Assembly (NCBI GenBank): GCA_964411885.1
Contig: CAYPMK010000024.1
Location: forward strand, 1-22,811
DNA length: 22,811 bases
Source of the DNA: JAKLHL01 sp964411885
Lineage (GTDB): Bacteria; Bdellovibrionota; JAFGOL01
Direction: 5' to 3'
The notes below the pieces were generated by a model, which had not been told where the DNA came from, did no database searches, and saw only the letters and a program-made list of their open reading frames with translations. Positions 8,101 to 16,310 of the stretch are shown here, piece by piece; the stretch's first letter is position 1; every line of letters starts with the position of its first letter. The translations under genes and the position numbers were made by a program.

Positions 8101-8456
8101 ATAGGTCCACAAAGATATGGAGATACAGTATTCATAGAAACATTAAGGTTCTTATCTACAGCATATCTGCTTATGGCTTCTGCCGTAGGCGGAACTACTG
8201 TTCCCATGCCTCCAGATTTACCCATATTTATCCTAATGATATCTCCTGAACCTTCTAACTTTTGAAGATATACAGGTCCACCTTCAAAACTAACATCAAG
8301 CACAGAAAAAGAACTTAATTTTGGCTCTATGAATTGTTTACTTTCTTTAGCAAACCTTTCTGAAATCTCATGATAGTTCTGTGAAAAAACAGAAACGGGC
8401 AACAAAAGTAATAAGAAAAAAAGAGCTATGCGCTTGAAAAAATTAAAATTGAACAT
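5184..8456 (-). CDS. Exported GT5 glycogen/starch-synthase-like protein with extra C-terminal domain
   Basis: This 1090-aa protein starts with a signal peptide (FKR then a hydrophobic run to VFS-Q at about 25-26). Residues about 50-690 form a GT5 glycosyltransferase, the family that extends alpha-1,4-glucan from ADP- or UDP-glucose. The motifs are KSGGMGTVV with Lys80 (the K-T-G-G-L equivalent), NDYHPALSLFY (238-248), GHNLAFHG with His258, VSEEYAKEL (333-341), VNGQD (416-420), FGRMTDQKG with Arg511 and Lys516, and PSFFEPCGMTPAEANRGG with Glu592 and Glu600 in E-x7-E spacing. These match the residues needed for catalysis in GlgA. An insertion of about 75 residues separates the VSEEYAKEL and VNGQD motifs. 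GlgA is normally about 480 aa and cytoplasmic, so both the signal peptide and the extra 400 residues are odd. Residues about 822-1090 match the C-termini of the two preceding genes. SD AAGGAGTTGG precedes the ATG. Confidence 0.85.
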   Translation of the reverse strand: MFNFNFFKRIALFFLLLLLPVSVFSQNYHEISERFAKESKQFIEPKLSSFSVLDVSFEGGPVYLQKLEGSGDIIRINMGKSGGMGTVVPPTAEAISRYAVDKNLNVSMNTVSPYLCGPMCETNLEKLLSDGYLARINTFTVKVDGKDYKVEAYAGRTSYNGKQYLLSCPELWDGYFGEKGNPFRYTATGNEVAGILNRNFESIHGGGQDLISLRAYIGFSQATAKLFETIKADVAIINDYHPALSLFYTEMPALLIGHNLAFHGIIGVNNKEVPYWDHNGAMNYLSKLTNLPKETIDRYFRIWNSSDNIGAASVMKAAILKLGELTGIGLVAVSEEYAKELKMDYFQTRDRIIVRNPELNLSPEYFYDGPAIERITSFYRSLGLNNFDAGNAGTYFVKEESRGLKEIREANIVGVVNGQDQILNPETDPKLKDIVKNPSGSKFFNQESINFLTEIGNDPYFKNGLNFSMMDPERFFKAKQVIRKLLLMEFFPNNPEIWNNTESFIVYNFGRMTDQKGIELLYSKVDQITANGDIVIIVGTEPGGMYEQMADLMNKKADKMQKEGKYFAFTSRFTPYYYVYGADIKVTPSFFEPCGMTPAEANRGGVPVIVSDVGGLQRFQDAFMFKMIHSDPWTSANNLYEAYLEARSEWYNNKASYEDRMQRVALKDYSYEKPASLYIELLLVALTKTSFNDAITVAEAYSQGLADYEDYKRVKDAVMTLPEWLREAYIKYATRFSSYDKDKAFFFGVSNSTIEGLFSSDKDVEGSMSRGEDMRTDKPEYANAIVDVSEKKISVFERSAIDFTGQAEKISMFDEKKGDKKNFILDLCVATIVQKQEKGESIESIISSNFMFFADKGGFIEEYIKTIPQAKDHQDMKNRLNLARFYVMGLNKVVESDLSWFERVQELKQQITLMENQIKMPRDLMLINNFKEYYKKTYGLDLKETKMEDLFDKMVVEGVKDLNKVGAPSAEWLKMMCGTEAENYQDGLLYYLKYRADNTADIDTRAERQFQFLTLSRRTIFELSEQKINPEHPQFKTVYERSIESIRYVRDFLNPNEKVGVEKTLREEKLKEINKIELDIKRSKERTRVF

Positions 8457-8485
8457 TTTTTGACCAACTCCTTGTTAGTTATATT

Positions 8486-10831
8486 TTACATTCTTTCTCT
8501 TATATATCTAGTTGTCTTAACTCTAAGTTTTTCAACTTCTTTACGTTTAGCCTCAAAGTACTCCTTGTCCTTAGACTCTGAGAGTTCTGCCTTATCCCTA
8601 TAGTACCTTTCTATTGTCTCTGCTTTAGCATTTAACCTGACCACATAAGTTAGTTCGGGAACAGTACGACTTTTTATTTCTTTATCTTGAATAACACGAA
8701 GGACTTCTAGCCCTATTATCATGTTCTGATACTCAGCTACCTCTTTCATCGTGGTTTCTTGTATTAATTCTGCATTATTGAACATGTAATATAGAACACC
8801 ATCCATGCCATTTTCTTTTTCTGTCCCAAATAACAAATTCTTTCCAGTCTCTGTTTTTATTATTTCTTCTATATTGTTGAATATATCCATTTTAAGATCT
8901 ATAAGTGCTTCTAACATATTCAGGTCTTTGTCTAATTTTATACCCTTAAACTCCAACATATATTTAATATAATATTTTTTTAGTATATCTACTTTAGGTG
9001 ATCTTGTTACCCAAGTTTCTGCATATTTTATTCTGTTGTCTAAAGATAATATTTTCTCTTTATAAGGTAAAAGTTTTGTGTTGCCAGCGTCTAATAACCA
9101 TTTAGAGATAAAGACATACTCACTTATTGTCCTAATGTTAGATCTTCTATCCTCATAATTATCAGCTCCATATACGAACATGCGTAAATATTGATTAACA
9201 AGATCCCCAGAACCAAACAACATATCCATATTTGAGATAACAATGTCAGAAAGATTATAACCATAAACCCTTTGCTCTTGCATTTTTTCCATAGCCATAT
9301 CGACAATAACTCTTTTTCTTTGGGCAACCTCTAGTGTTTGGAGTTTATCAAGCTTGTCTGCTTCTAAAAATGATATTATCGCCAATTCTTCTGCAGAAAG
9401 GTCCATGGACATAAAAAATGGTTTAGTAATATCTCTTATACCGTCTAGAGCTATCTTACGATTAGCTTCATTAAAAATATCATCCATCCTTAGTATCGTT
9501 ATTTCTTCATAGCCTGACATTAAAGCATCATTTATGTTCTTCCAAAAATCTGGAGCACCAAAACTAGGCAGAGCATTTTCTCCCTCTAATTTTAGACCAT
9601 TCCTTTTTGCCGTAGCTATAATCCATCTAGACAATGATTTTGGCATTGTATTGGCCTTAGAATCATCATAATCACTCTTCTCTATACAGGTAAAATCAAG
9701 CACCATATCACTTGCCATGGACTTTACTTGTCTAAACAATTCATCATAACCAGCACCTTCTTCTGAAGGATTAAGAAAGTAAGGACTACTAGAAGGAACA
9801 AGACCCGCAACAAGTTCTGCTAATCTCTTTCCACTACCTTCTGCTCCCACCGTCCAGTGAACACCGGGAACCTTTACACTTAGCGGAACTTTCATTAAAC
9901 TTGAACCTTCTGCTCTGAACACTTCCAAGCCTGCTCCAACAAGAAGTTTCATGTGTTTTATTAGGCTCTGATGATAAAAATCAAAAAAATCTTTTCCATA
10001 TTGTGTAAGATGTTGCCCGTTAGTAAAAAAACTTTCTCCTTCCATAGGTGGATATATGTTCTCTCTGTTTATGCTATTAATACCCCATGATCGTGCAACT
10101 TTTGAGAGATCACCATTATATTTTTCTAATACAAAATCCCTAAAAGCCTCTATCGCTAAACCAGAATATGCCCACAGATCACCATGCCCGGGATACGTAT
10201 CTTTATTATAAGAAGGATATCTTAACTCACCAGCAGAACCCAGACCAATATAGATCTGTTTTATAGCCTCAGTCCTTCCCTGAAAATGCTTATAGAATTC
10301 AGAGAAGAAATCTTTGTATAAATATAGAACTTTTTCTGTAGCCCACACAGACACAGCTTCGTAATTTTCTCTACCATTAACGTCTTTATATAAATATCCT
10401 TTTGTTTGCGCTAAAGCCAGAACATGGGAAGGAAGTGTTATACGTTTTGGGTCATTAACGTTGTCTCCTAATTGATGAAAAGAGAATATTGGGACCCACT
10501 TCATTCCAACTCTTTTAACAACTTCATCTATTTTATCATAATATTCCCAGTTGTAACTTTTTGGTCCAGAGTGAACAACTCCCCACCAAATATCTATGGT
10601 TACACCTTCGACTCCATAACTTTTAAGGGTCTTTAAACGACTCTCAAATTCATTCCACTCCTTGACAGAGATCTCATCATTGATCTGAAATGGATCACCT
10701 ATGATCAGTGGTCCCATAACGTCAACATCAACACCAGCATGAGCTAAAGAAAATAATGGCAACAACAACAATAACGTCGTTATTATTGTCGTTTTAACCC
10801 ATTTATTAGTGATCTTAAAAAACAGCTTCAC
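8486..10831 (-). CDS. Exported GH14 beta-amylase with extra C-terminal domain
   Basis: The 781-aa protein starts at a GTG two nt after the upstream stop. This start is chosen because it yields a full signal peptide (WVKTTIITTLLLLLPLFSLAHA, cleavage after AHA at about 32). Residues about 35-465 are a GH14 beta-amylase, which releases maltose from the non-reducing ends of alpha-1,4-glucan. Key positions are DIWWG with Asp80, FSFHQLGDNV with His119, GSAGELRYPSY with catalytic acid Glu202, and LEGENALP with catalytic base Glu418; these match soybean Asp101, His93, Glu186 and Glu380. GH14 is common in plants and patchy in bacteria. Instead of the usual starch-binding module, residues about 500-781 carry the C-terminal domain shared with the neighbouring GT5-like and 806-aa proteins. 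Secreted hydrolysis of glucan to maltose is well supported; what the C-terminal domain does is unknown. Confidence 0.9.
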   Translation of the reverse strand: MKLFFKITNKWVKTTIITTLLLLLPLFSLAHAGVDVDVMGPLIIGDPFQINDEISVKEWNEFESRLKTLKSYGVEGVTIDIWWGVVHSGPKSYNWEYYDKIDEVVKRVGMKWVPIFSFHQLGDNVNDPKRITLPSHVLALAQTKGYLYKDVNGRENYEAVSVWATEKVLYLYKDFFSEFYKHFQGRTEAIKQIYIGLGSAGELRYPSYNKDTYPGHGDLWAYSGLAIEAFRDFVLEKYNGDLSKVARSWGINSINRENIYPPMEGESFFTNGQHLTQYGKDFFDFYHQSLIKHMKLLVGAGLEVFRAEGSSLMKVPLSVKVPGVHWTVGAEGSGKRLAELVAGLVPSSSPYFLNPSEEGAGYDELFRQVKSMASDMVLDFTCIEKSDYDDSKANTMPKSLSRWIIATAKRNGLKLEGENALPSFGAPDFWKNINDALMSGYEEITILRMDDIFNEANRKIALDGIRDITKPFFMSMDLSAEELAIISFLEADKLDKLQTLEVAQRKRVIVDMAMEKMQEQRVYGYNLSDIVISNMDMLFGSGDLVNQYLRMFVYGADNYEDRRSNIRTISEYVFISKWLLDAGNTKLLPYKEKILSLDNRIKYAETWVTRSPKVDILKKYYIKYMLEFKGIKLDKDLNMLEALIDLKMDIFNNIEEIIKTETGKNLLFGTEKENGMDGVLYYMFNNAELIQETTMKEVAEYQNMIIGLEVLRVIQDKEIKSRTVPELTYVVRLNAKAETIERYYRDKAELSESKDKEYFEAKRKEVEKLRVKTTRYIRERM

Positions 10832-10833
10832 TA

Positions 10834-13254
10834 TTATCTTATCCCTCGCCTAAAATCATGTCTTGATCTAATTTCTCTTATCTCTTTATTTAATGATTCT
10901 TTTAAGAGTCTTTCTTTTTCCAACTCTATTTCTTTTTCTGTTAACTTATCTCTTTCGAATCTTTCTTTAGACTCTTCCAATCTAGTCATGTAATCCAAAC
11001 AGAAATATTCTGCACTCTCATAAATTGAGATCATCAACTGAGGACTGCTTTTACGGATATCATATTTCTCAACAGACAAAGATGTAGCCTCTAAGAGCCT
11101 TAATTTCCAAGGCAGGTTCTCTGTATATTCACCAAGCGTATAGTCAAACCTAACTAAAAGATAATATAGCAAAGAATCCTTGTATAACTCTAAGTTAGAA
11201 CCAAACAGGGCTTTTTCGCACAAAGGATCTAGCTCGTTAGACCTTTTTTCGTTCTCTTTTTCTATAAAAAGATCTATTAACTTATTAAGGTCTAAACCCT
11301 TAGTATCTACTCCATATACTTTATTTAAAGCAGTATTAAGGTTATTTATTAGGATGTTTGACTTAACCCCATCATTCCATTCCCTAACAAGCTGAAGTTC
11401 GTCTCTTTGTAAAGCAACTTTATCAACAGGCAGATAATTCATTATATCAGAAATACTATTCAAGAATGATTTTCTATCCTCATATCCAGATACACTGTAA
11501 GCTTTTGACATTAATATACGCAAGAACCCGGGATATTCAGCATTACCCAAAAGGAACTCACTATTTGATTCAACATATTTTTTAGGATTCTTTGAGTTAT
11601 ATAGTTCATATAGAAGTTTTTCCATACTTACTTCTACCATTTTGTTTATCTTTTCTTTAGGCGAAAGCTCCTCTACTCCTTCAGGATACTTCTTGCCAAG
11701 GAATTCATACATCGCCCTTTCATCAGGATATAGCTTAAGTTCCTTAACATATTTTTTAACTTTAAGGTCTTCTGCCTTTTTATCGTCTATCTTTTCTTTA
11801 TCTTTAACAGGAGGATAGACTAAATGAGCCAATATATAAGCAGGAAGTCCAACAATGCTTATCATAATGTTTAGAGCATCATTAAGAACGCCAAGGCCTA
11901 CAGAAGCTAATTTGTCTTTTTGCCACAACATTTCTGGGAACAAAGAATACCAAATACTTGTTTTATCCTTAAAAAGTCCCACTCTATTAAAATAAGAATT
12001 AACTACATCAATAGGTATGCCAGATATAACGTTCTTCAAAGTAACATACATCGCTAATAGGCCTACGGACAAAGCAGTAATAGAGCCATGTGAAGAACCA
12101 AAAAAAGACTTCATACCTTCAATAACTTGAAGATAATCTCCGCCAAGACCAACTATCCCCCAGCTAGCACCTAAAAAGAATAATGACACTCCATACTGGA
12201 AAGCCATATCACCTCTAATTACAGCCTTATTGAATTTATGAAATCCTTTACCAAGATTAGATAAACCACCATCTATTATTCTGTATAGCATAGCGTCTAA
12301 GACCCATGGTTCACCGTTGGCTTTTCTTTCTTTTATTATGGTTTGCCATGAGCTTATAGTTCTTTTAAAATTCTCATACTTTCTATCATGTAGGTTTGAC
12401 ATCCCACTTTCACAAACACTTCTTATCTTGATGAACCAATCTATAAACGAATTTATAAGAACGGTCATCGTTATATTAAAAGCTACAAAAGGTACAACTA
12501 TCTCTGGAGAAAGTTTGTTATCTGCTAAATAGACGGCAAAATAACATGAAAAACCCTGAATAAGAACTTTGAGACCAAGAGTAGCAAAAGTTGCAGATCT
12601 TACTTCTGGACTCATATTTTTGAATCTATCTCTAAGTGTTTGAAGAACACCAACACTCTTCTTTTCCTGTTCTGGAAGTAGTTCTTGCTTTTCTTCGGCC
12701 TTATCCATCAAATAATCTATTAAAGCGCCTCTATCCCCTGTTTCTAATAATTCCTGTGCTTTTGGATCATCGGCAAAAAAGGATGAATTAAAACCAGACA
12801 TATCCATAGATGCATTAAGAGCATCTTTATATTTTTTTGTTATGGCGTTAGCTTCTTGAACATAATCATTACTGAATAACAAAACTTTAGGATTTATTTT
12901 TATGCCTTGTTTTTTTGCCTCATTCTTTAATTCTCTTACCTTCTTTTCTACAGACGCTGGAACCATCCCTCCGGGACCTTCTGGTGCTATTATAAGAACG
13001 TCTTTTTCTACACCATCACCTTTTGAATGAATGTTCATTAGTACTTGTGCATCACTATGTTCGGATCTGCTTATCTTGTAAAAAGATTCAGAGCCTGTAA
13101 CATTCTTGTCTATAGTAAGATAATAAGGTCTTAAATTATCAGATAAGCCATTAGAGCTTGATGCTTCCTGCACAGGCGATACGTCTTGAGAGTATAAAAA
13201 AGGATTCAATAAGAAGAAAAAGAACAACAATTTACCAAAAAACAGCTTTATCAT
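10834..13254 (-). CDS. Multi-pass membrane protein of unknown function with shared C-terminal domain
   Basis: I do not recognise a known family for this 806-aa protein. It opens with a signal peptide (LFFGKLLFFFFLLNPFLYS, then Q23). A soluble region (24-215) contains DVLIIAPEGPGGMVPASVE (85-103). Membrane-like segments follow at about 223-244, 250-276, 350-372, 390-412 and 448-480. The C-terminal part (about 532-806) aligns with the ends of the beta-amylase and GT5-like proteins: GYEDRKSFL (590-598), VYGVDTKGLDLNKLIDLF (646-663), FGSNLELYKDSLLYYLLVRFD (684-704), then a charged coiled tail. SD AAGGAG lies 8 nt before the ATG; the stop is 2 nt from the beta-amylase GTG. It could anchor or organise the two glucan enzymes at the membrane, which is inference from the shared domain and gene order. 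Confidence 0.75.
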   Translation of the reverse strand: MIKLFFGKLLFFFFLLNPFLYSQDVSPVQEASSSNGLSDNLRPYYLTIDKNVTGSESFYKISRSEHSDAQVLMNIHSKGDGVEKDVLIIAPEGPGGMVPASVEKKVRELKNEAKKQGIKINPKVLLFSNDYVQEANAITKKYKDALNASMDMSGFNSSFFADDPKAQELLETGDRGALIDYLMDKAEEKQELLPEQEKKSVGVLQTLRDRFKNMSPEVRSATFATLGLKVLIQGFSCYFAVYLADNKLSPEIVVPFVAFNITMTVLINSFIDWFIKIRSVCESGMSNLHDRKYENFKRTISSWQTIIKERKANGEPWVLDAMLYRIIDGGLSNLGKGFHKFNKAVIRGDMAFQYGVSLFFLGASWGIVGLGGDYLQVIEGMKSFFGSSHGSITALSVGLLAMYVTLKNVISGIPIDVVNSYFNRVGLFKDKTSIWYSLFPEMLWQKDKLASVGLGVLNDALNIMISIVGLPAYILAHLVYPPVKDKEKIDDKKAEDLKVKKYVKELKLYPDERAMYEFLGKKYPEGVEELSPKEKINKMVEVSMEKLLYELYNSKNPKKYVESNSEFLLGNAEYPGFLRILMSKAYSVSGYEDRKSFLNSISDIMNYLPVDKVALQRDELQLVREWNDGVKSNILINNLNTALNKVYGVDTKGLDLNKLIDLFIEKENEKRSNELDPLCEKALFGSNLELYKDSLLYYLLVRFDYTLGEYTENLPWKLRLLEATSLSVEKYDIRKSSPQLMISIYESAEYFCLDYMTRLEESKERFERDKLTEKEIELEKERLLKESLNKEIREIRSRHDFRRGIR

Positions 13255-13269
13255 AAAACAAACTCCTTC

Positions 13270-16179
13270 TTAATAATTTATATACATAGGAAGCCCAGCA
13301 TACGGAAAAGCATCCCATATTGTATTCTTAACCAACGACGGATAATTCTTACTACCATTCATCATTCCTGCTAATTGATATAGATCTATTAAATTCTGAT
13401 CTTGTTCTGGGGCCTTGCCACCACTAGCTTTAGTAATGTTTGTAAAAACATAACTTGAAACAGCCCAAAGCACTCTTTTCCTTATATCAATGAATATTGG
13501 TGTTTTTGATTCTACCAAGCTATTAAGTCCAGCTCCAGCCTCGCTGGTCAAAAATACAGGATATATCTCTTTAAACAATCTTTTTTGCTTTTCTGACCAA
13601 CATGCACCAAGATCCTTCCCACAAGGTGTATTAATAATAGAGGCAATGTCTTCATTTAAGACTTTGCTTATATATAGATATTCATCATTAGGATATTTTT
13701 CTTTAATATCGTTGAATTTGGCATACTGAGTAAAATAAGTTGAAAGTAGCCCTTCACCTAATGACATCTTGCCTTTTTTAATTTCGTCTTCTGCTAAAGA
13801 CACATAGTTATCAAGAGCATAATATTGCTGTTGAACAATGGCCGCTTCTGCCATGTCACCTGAGTAAGCAGTGTCTGTTACCATTTTCATGGCCATTAAT
13901 TTTGATGTTTCATCAGCCTTTGGATCTTGAAGTACATTCATGGATTCCATAAGAAGTTGTTCTTCTACCTGCACTTTTTTCTCTGTACTATTATCTTTAA
14001 GTATTTCATCGTTGTATTTTTTTGGATCTGTATATCTGTATATTTCATATGAGCTTGGCTTCATTACTTTAATATAGAGAGATTCTAGGCAAGCTCTGGC
14101 ATCTTTATCTTCTATATTATAAAAATCCCTTACTACGCCGTGCTCGTCAGTGAAAGTGCCTCCTTTTTCTACCTTTGAAAGATCTAAACATTTATCCAAT
14201 TCACTTCTATAATCGTAACGTAAACCATTCACTAGATTTTTTAAAAACAAGTAGCCCCCTAATTTATCAAACACAACCTCTACCTTTTCTCCTGTCATTT
14301 TTGTGTCTAACAAACTGTCGGTTAACATCTGTAGTTCTGCGTCGAACAAAGCCGCATAAAGAGCCTCTACTTCTTTATTATAAGCATCTATCGTGCCTTT
14401 CATGAACCAGCTATCGAGTAAATAGTTCTCTATAAATTGTGCTCCAATGAACACCACCGAATTCCTAAATATAGACGTAGTATAGCGAACAGCTCCATTC
14501 TGATACCAAGGTTTAGGACTGTTCAATTTATTGAATGAGTAATTTTGTATATCTTCATACAGCCACTTACACTTTTGTTTATTCAGTTTTTTCATCTTAA
14601 GATAGAATTGCCCTGCTTTTAAAGGAAGTGACAAAGCAAGGTCCATCATACCAAAAGCTACTACAAACTTTGCTGTACCAGCCCAAGCCTTTGGATCTAC
14701 GACTGTCTTAGAAGCTATTCTTGAAGCAAGGATCCTTATTTCCTGATTTTCTGATCCAAGTTCATCCCAGAATATCATTACACTGCCAACGGTCTCTGAT
14801 AACTTTGCACCTATGCCCATAGAGAGTGTATATCCCACTACACCCCTAAGCATATTCCCACCAAAACCATACATGCCTTTGTTACAGTAACTATAAAGCC
14901 CCTTAACAAGTTTTGGAGCTGGGATGGCCCTTACAGCCTCTGCGCCAATAACAAAAGAAGCAAAAGGTATATGTGTTTGCCAAAATTCTTCTTTGCTAGG
15001 ATCTAAATATCTTTTAAAAGTGTCGTACCAAAATTCCCTAAACGTATATTTAAAGACCTCTTTTTCACCACGTTTTTCAACATATATAGATCGCTGTTCT
15101 TCTGTAAGAAACCTGCCTTGAGTAGCGATATTGAATGCATCTTTGATAATTATAGCAAAGTACATGTTAATAGCCGATCCAAGATGAGCCTTAACCATCG
15201 CACTCTTGGATATCATTTTATTAACGTTATCAGCGTCCCTTTGCTCTTTTTCTAGCAACCCATATATATAAGCCTTTGCTGTACGTATCTTTCTTATTTT
15301 GTCTTTATTCTTAAGAGTTGGATCATTCTCTATGTTAGCTAGGGCCTCTACAAACATTACAGAGGCATCTATTCCTTGACTACGTATTCTAGATATTTTT
15401 TCTTCTCTATCTTGCAGAACATATGATTGTATCTCTTCAAAGATTATCATTTGTGGAAAACCTTTTATTCCCTTTAATTCAAGGTCTAGCTCTGAATTGG
15501 TATTAGCTAAACTAACAAATTTTCTTGATTTGTTGCTTATCTTACCTTTTGCCTCTACCATTTTTTCTGCATATTTATCCCAAACTTTTTTATATTCTTT
15601 TAATTCCTTTACTGCCTCTTGAACTACTTCTGTCAAGGGTTTCCCCTCATATCTCTCTTCATAATCCTTAGGTCCATTTTTGATCTCTTCTAGTGTGAGC
15701 TCTCTGTAATAGGTTTTTATATCCTGTTCAATATCGTACTCTAATATGACGTTAAGCTCATTCAGTTCTTTGCTTAGATCTTTTGAGTTATAACCAAGCT
15801 GTTCTTTTAATATTTTGTCTTGTAAGGCAAGGTTATCTGTTTCAAAGACCATCGGTTCCATAATGTCGATGGCTTGATAATATCTTTTTAAATATTCGGC
15901 ATATTTTTTCTGGAACAAGAATACTTTTCTGTAGAAGTCCCTATAGGCTTCATTATTTTCTGGTATTGTGTTTCTTACTGTCTCTAGGAATTCAGATATC
16001 TGTCTTTGTACGCGTTCCTCTACACTAAGCTTTTCCTCTGGATCACTCATTGCTGGGTCATAACCGTCTGGGATATTATCAGAATTTACAGCTGAGTTAA
16101 TGTTGCTTGAATACAAGATACAGATTATCAGTAAGGAACTTAACACCAGAGTCTTGATTTTTTTAAAACAAATGAACAT
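13270..16179 (-). CDS. Large exported/membrane protein of unknown function, first gene of glucan block
   Basis: No family recognised. The frame is open from 16221, but I choose the ATG at 16179 because it gives a clean signal peptide (MFICFKKIKTLVLSSLLIICILYSSNINSA) and has TTGGAGGC upstream. This makes 969 aa. Residues about 45-330 are highly charged and helical, probably coiled coil. Hydrophobic segments follow at about 331-353, 401-421, 435-471, 499-526 and 563-588, and then a long soluble C-terminal region. I could not find the FGTE..Y.DGLLYY motif of the neighbouring proteins in it. Only 15 nt separate its stop from the ATG of the 806-aa membrane protein, so the two are almost certainly cotranscribed. 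The topology (N-terminal extracytoplasmic helices, central membrane part) resembles the 806-aa protein in outline only. Confidence 0.7.
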   Translation of the reverse strand: MFICFKKIKTLVLSSLLIICILYSSNINSAVNSDNIPDGYDPAMSDPEEKLSVEERVQRQISEFLETVRNTIPENNEAYRDFYRKVFLFQKKYAEYLKRYYQAIDIMEPMVFETDNLALQDKILKEQLGYNSKDLSKELNELNVILEYDIEQDIKTYYRELTLEEIKNGPKDYEERYEGKPLTEVVQEAVKELKEYKKVWDKYAEKMVEAKGKISNKSRKFVSLANTNSELDLELKGIKGFPQMIIFEEIQSYVLQDREEKISRIRSQGIDASVMFVEALANIENDPTLKNKDKIRKIRTAKAYIYGLLEKEQRDADNVNKMISKSAMVKAHLGSAINMYFAIIIKDAFNIATQGRFLTEEQRSIYVEKRGEKEVFKYTFREFWYDTFKRYLDPSKEEFWQTHIPFASFVIGAEAVRAIPAPKLVKGLYSYCNKGMYGFGGNMLRGVVGYTLSMGIGAKLSETVGSVMIFWDELGSENQEIRILASRIASKTVVDPKAWAGTAKFVVAFGMMDLALSLPLKAGQFYLKMKKLNKQKCKWLYEDIQNYSFNKLNSPKPWYQNGAVRYTTSIFRNSVVFIGAQFIENYLLDSWFMKGTIDAYNKEVEALYAALFDAELQMLTDSLLDTKMTGEKVEVVFDKLGGYLFLKNLVNGLRYDYRSELDKCLDLSKVEKGGTFTDEHGVVRDFYNIEDKDARACLESLYIKVMKPSSYEIYRYTDPKKYNDEILKDNSTEKKVQVEEQLLMESMNVLQDPKADETSKLMAMKMVTDTAYSGDMAEAAIVQQQYYALDNYVSLAEDEIKKGKMSLGEGLLSTYFTQYAKFNDIKEKYPNDEYLYISKVLNEDIASIINTPCGKDLGACWSEKQKRLFKEIYPVFLTSEAGAGLNSLVESKTPIFIDIRKRVLWAVSSYVFTNITKASGGKAPEQDQNLIDLYQLAGMMNGSKNYPSLVKNTIWDAFPYAGLPMYINY

Positions 16180-16224
16180 CTGGAAATCGAGCCTCCAAAA
16201 GGAACAATTTGCAATAAACAAGCC

Positions 16225-16245
16225 AACTTTGAAAAACCCAAAGTT
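16225..16245 (-). repeat. Inverted repeat in operon leader
   Basis: AACTTTG (16225-16231) and CAAAGTT (16239-16245) form a perfect 7-bp stem with a 7-nt loop. It lies 46 nt before the ATG of the first glucan-block gene. The uridine run falls in the loop, so this is not a normal terminator; it could be an operator or an mRNA hairpin. Confidence 0.5.
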
Positions 16246-16249
16246 AAGA

Positions 16250-16293
16250 TATGGTTAACAATTACTTCTTATAAAAAAGTATAAAAAACCATA
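16250..16293 (-). repeat. Second inverted repeat in operon leader
   Basis: TATGGTT (16250-16256) and AACCATA (16287-16293) are perfect 7-bp complements flanking a 30-nt A/T-rich loop. Together with the adjacent AACTTTG hairpin they give the predicted leader of the glucan operon two stem-loops. Function unknown. Confidence 0.4.
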
Positions 16294-16310
16294 AGTACAA
16301 ACTTCGGTAT

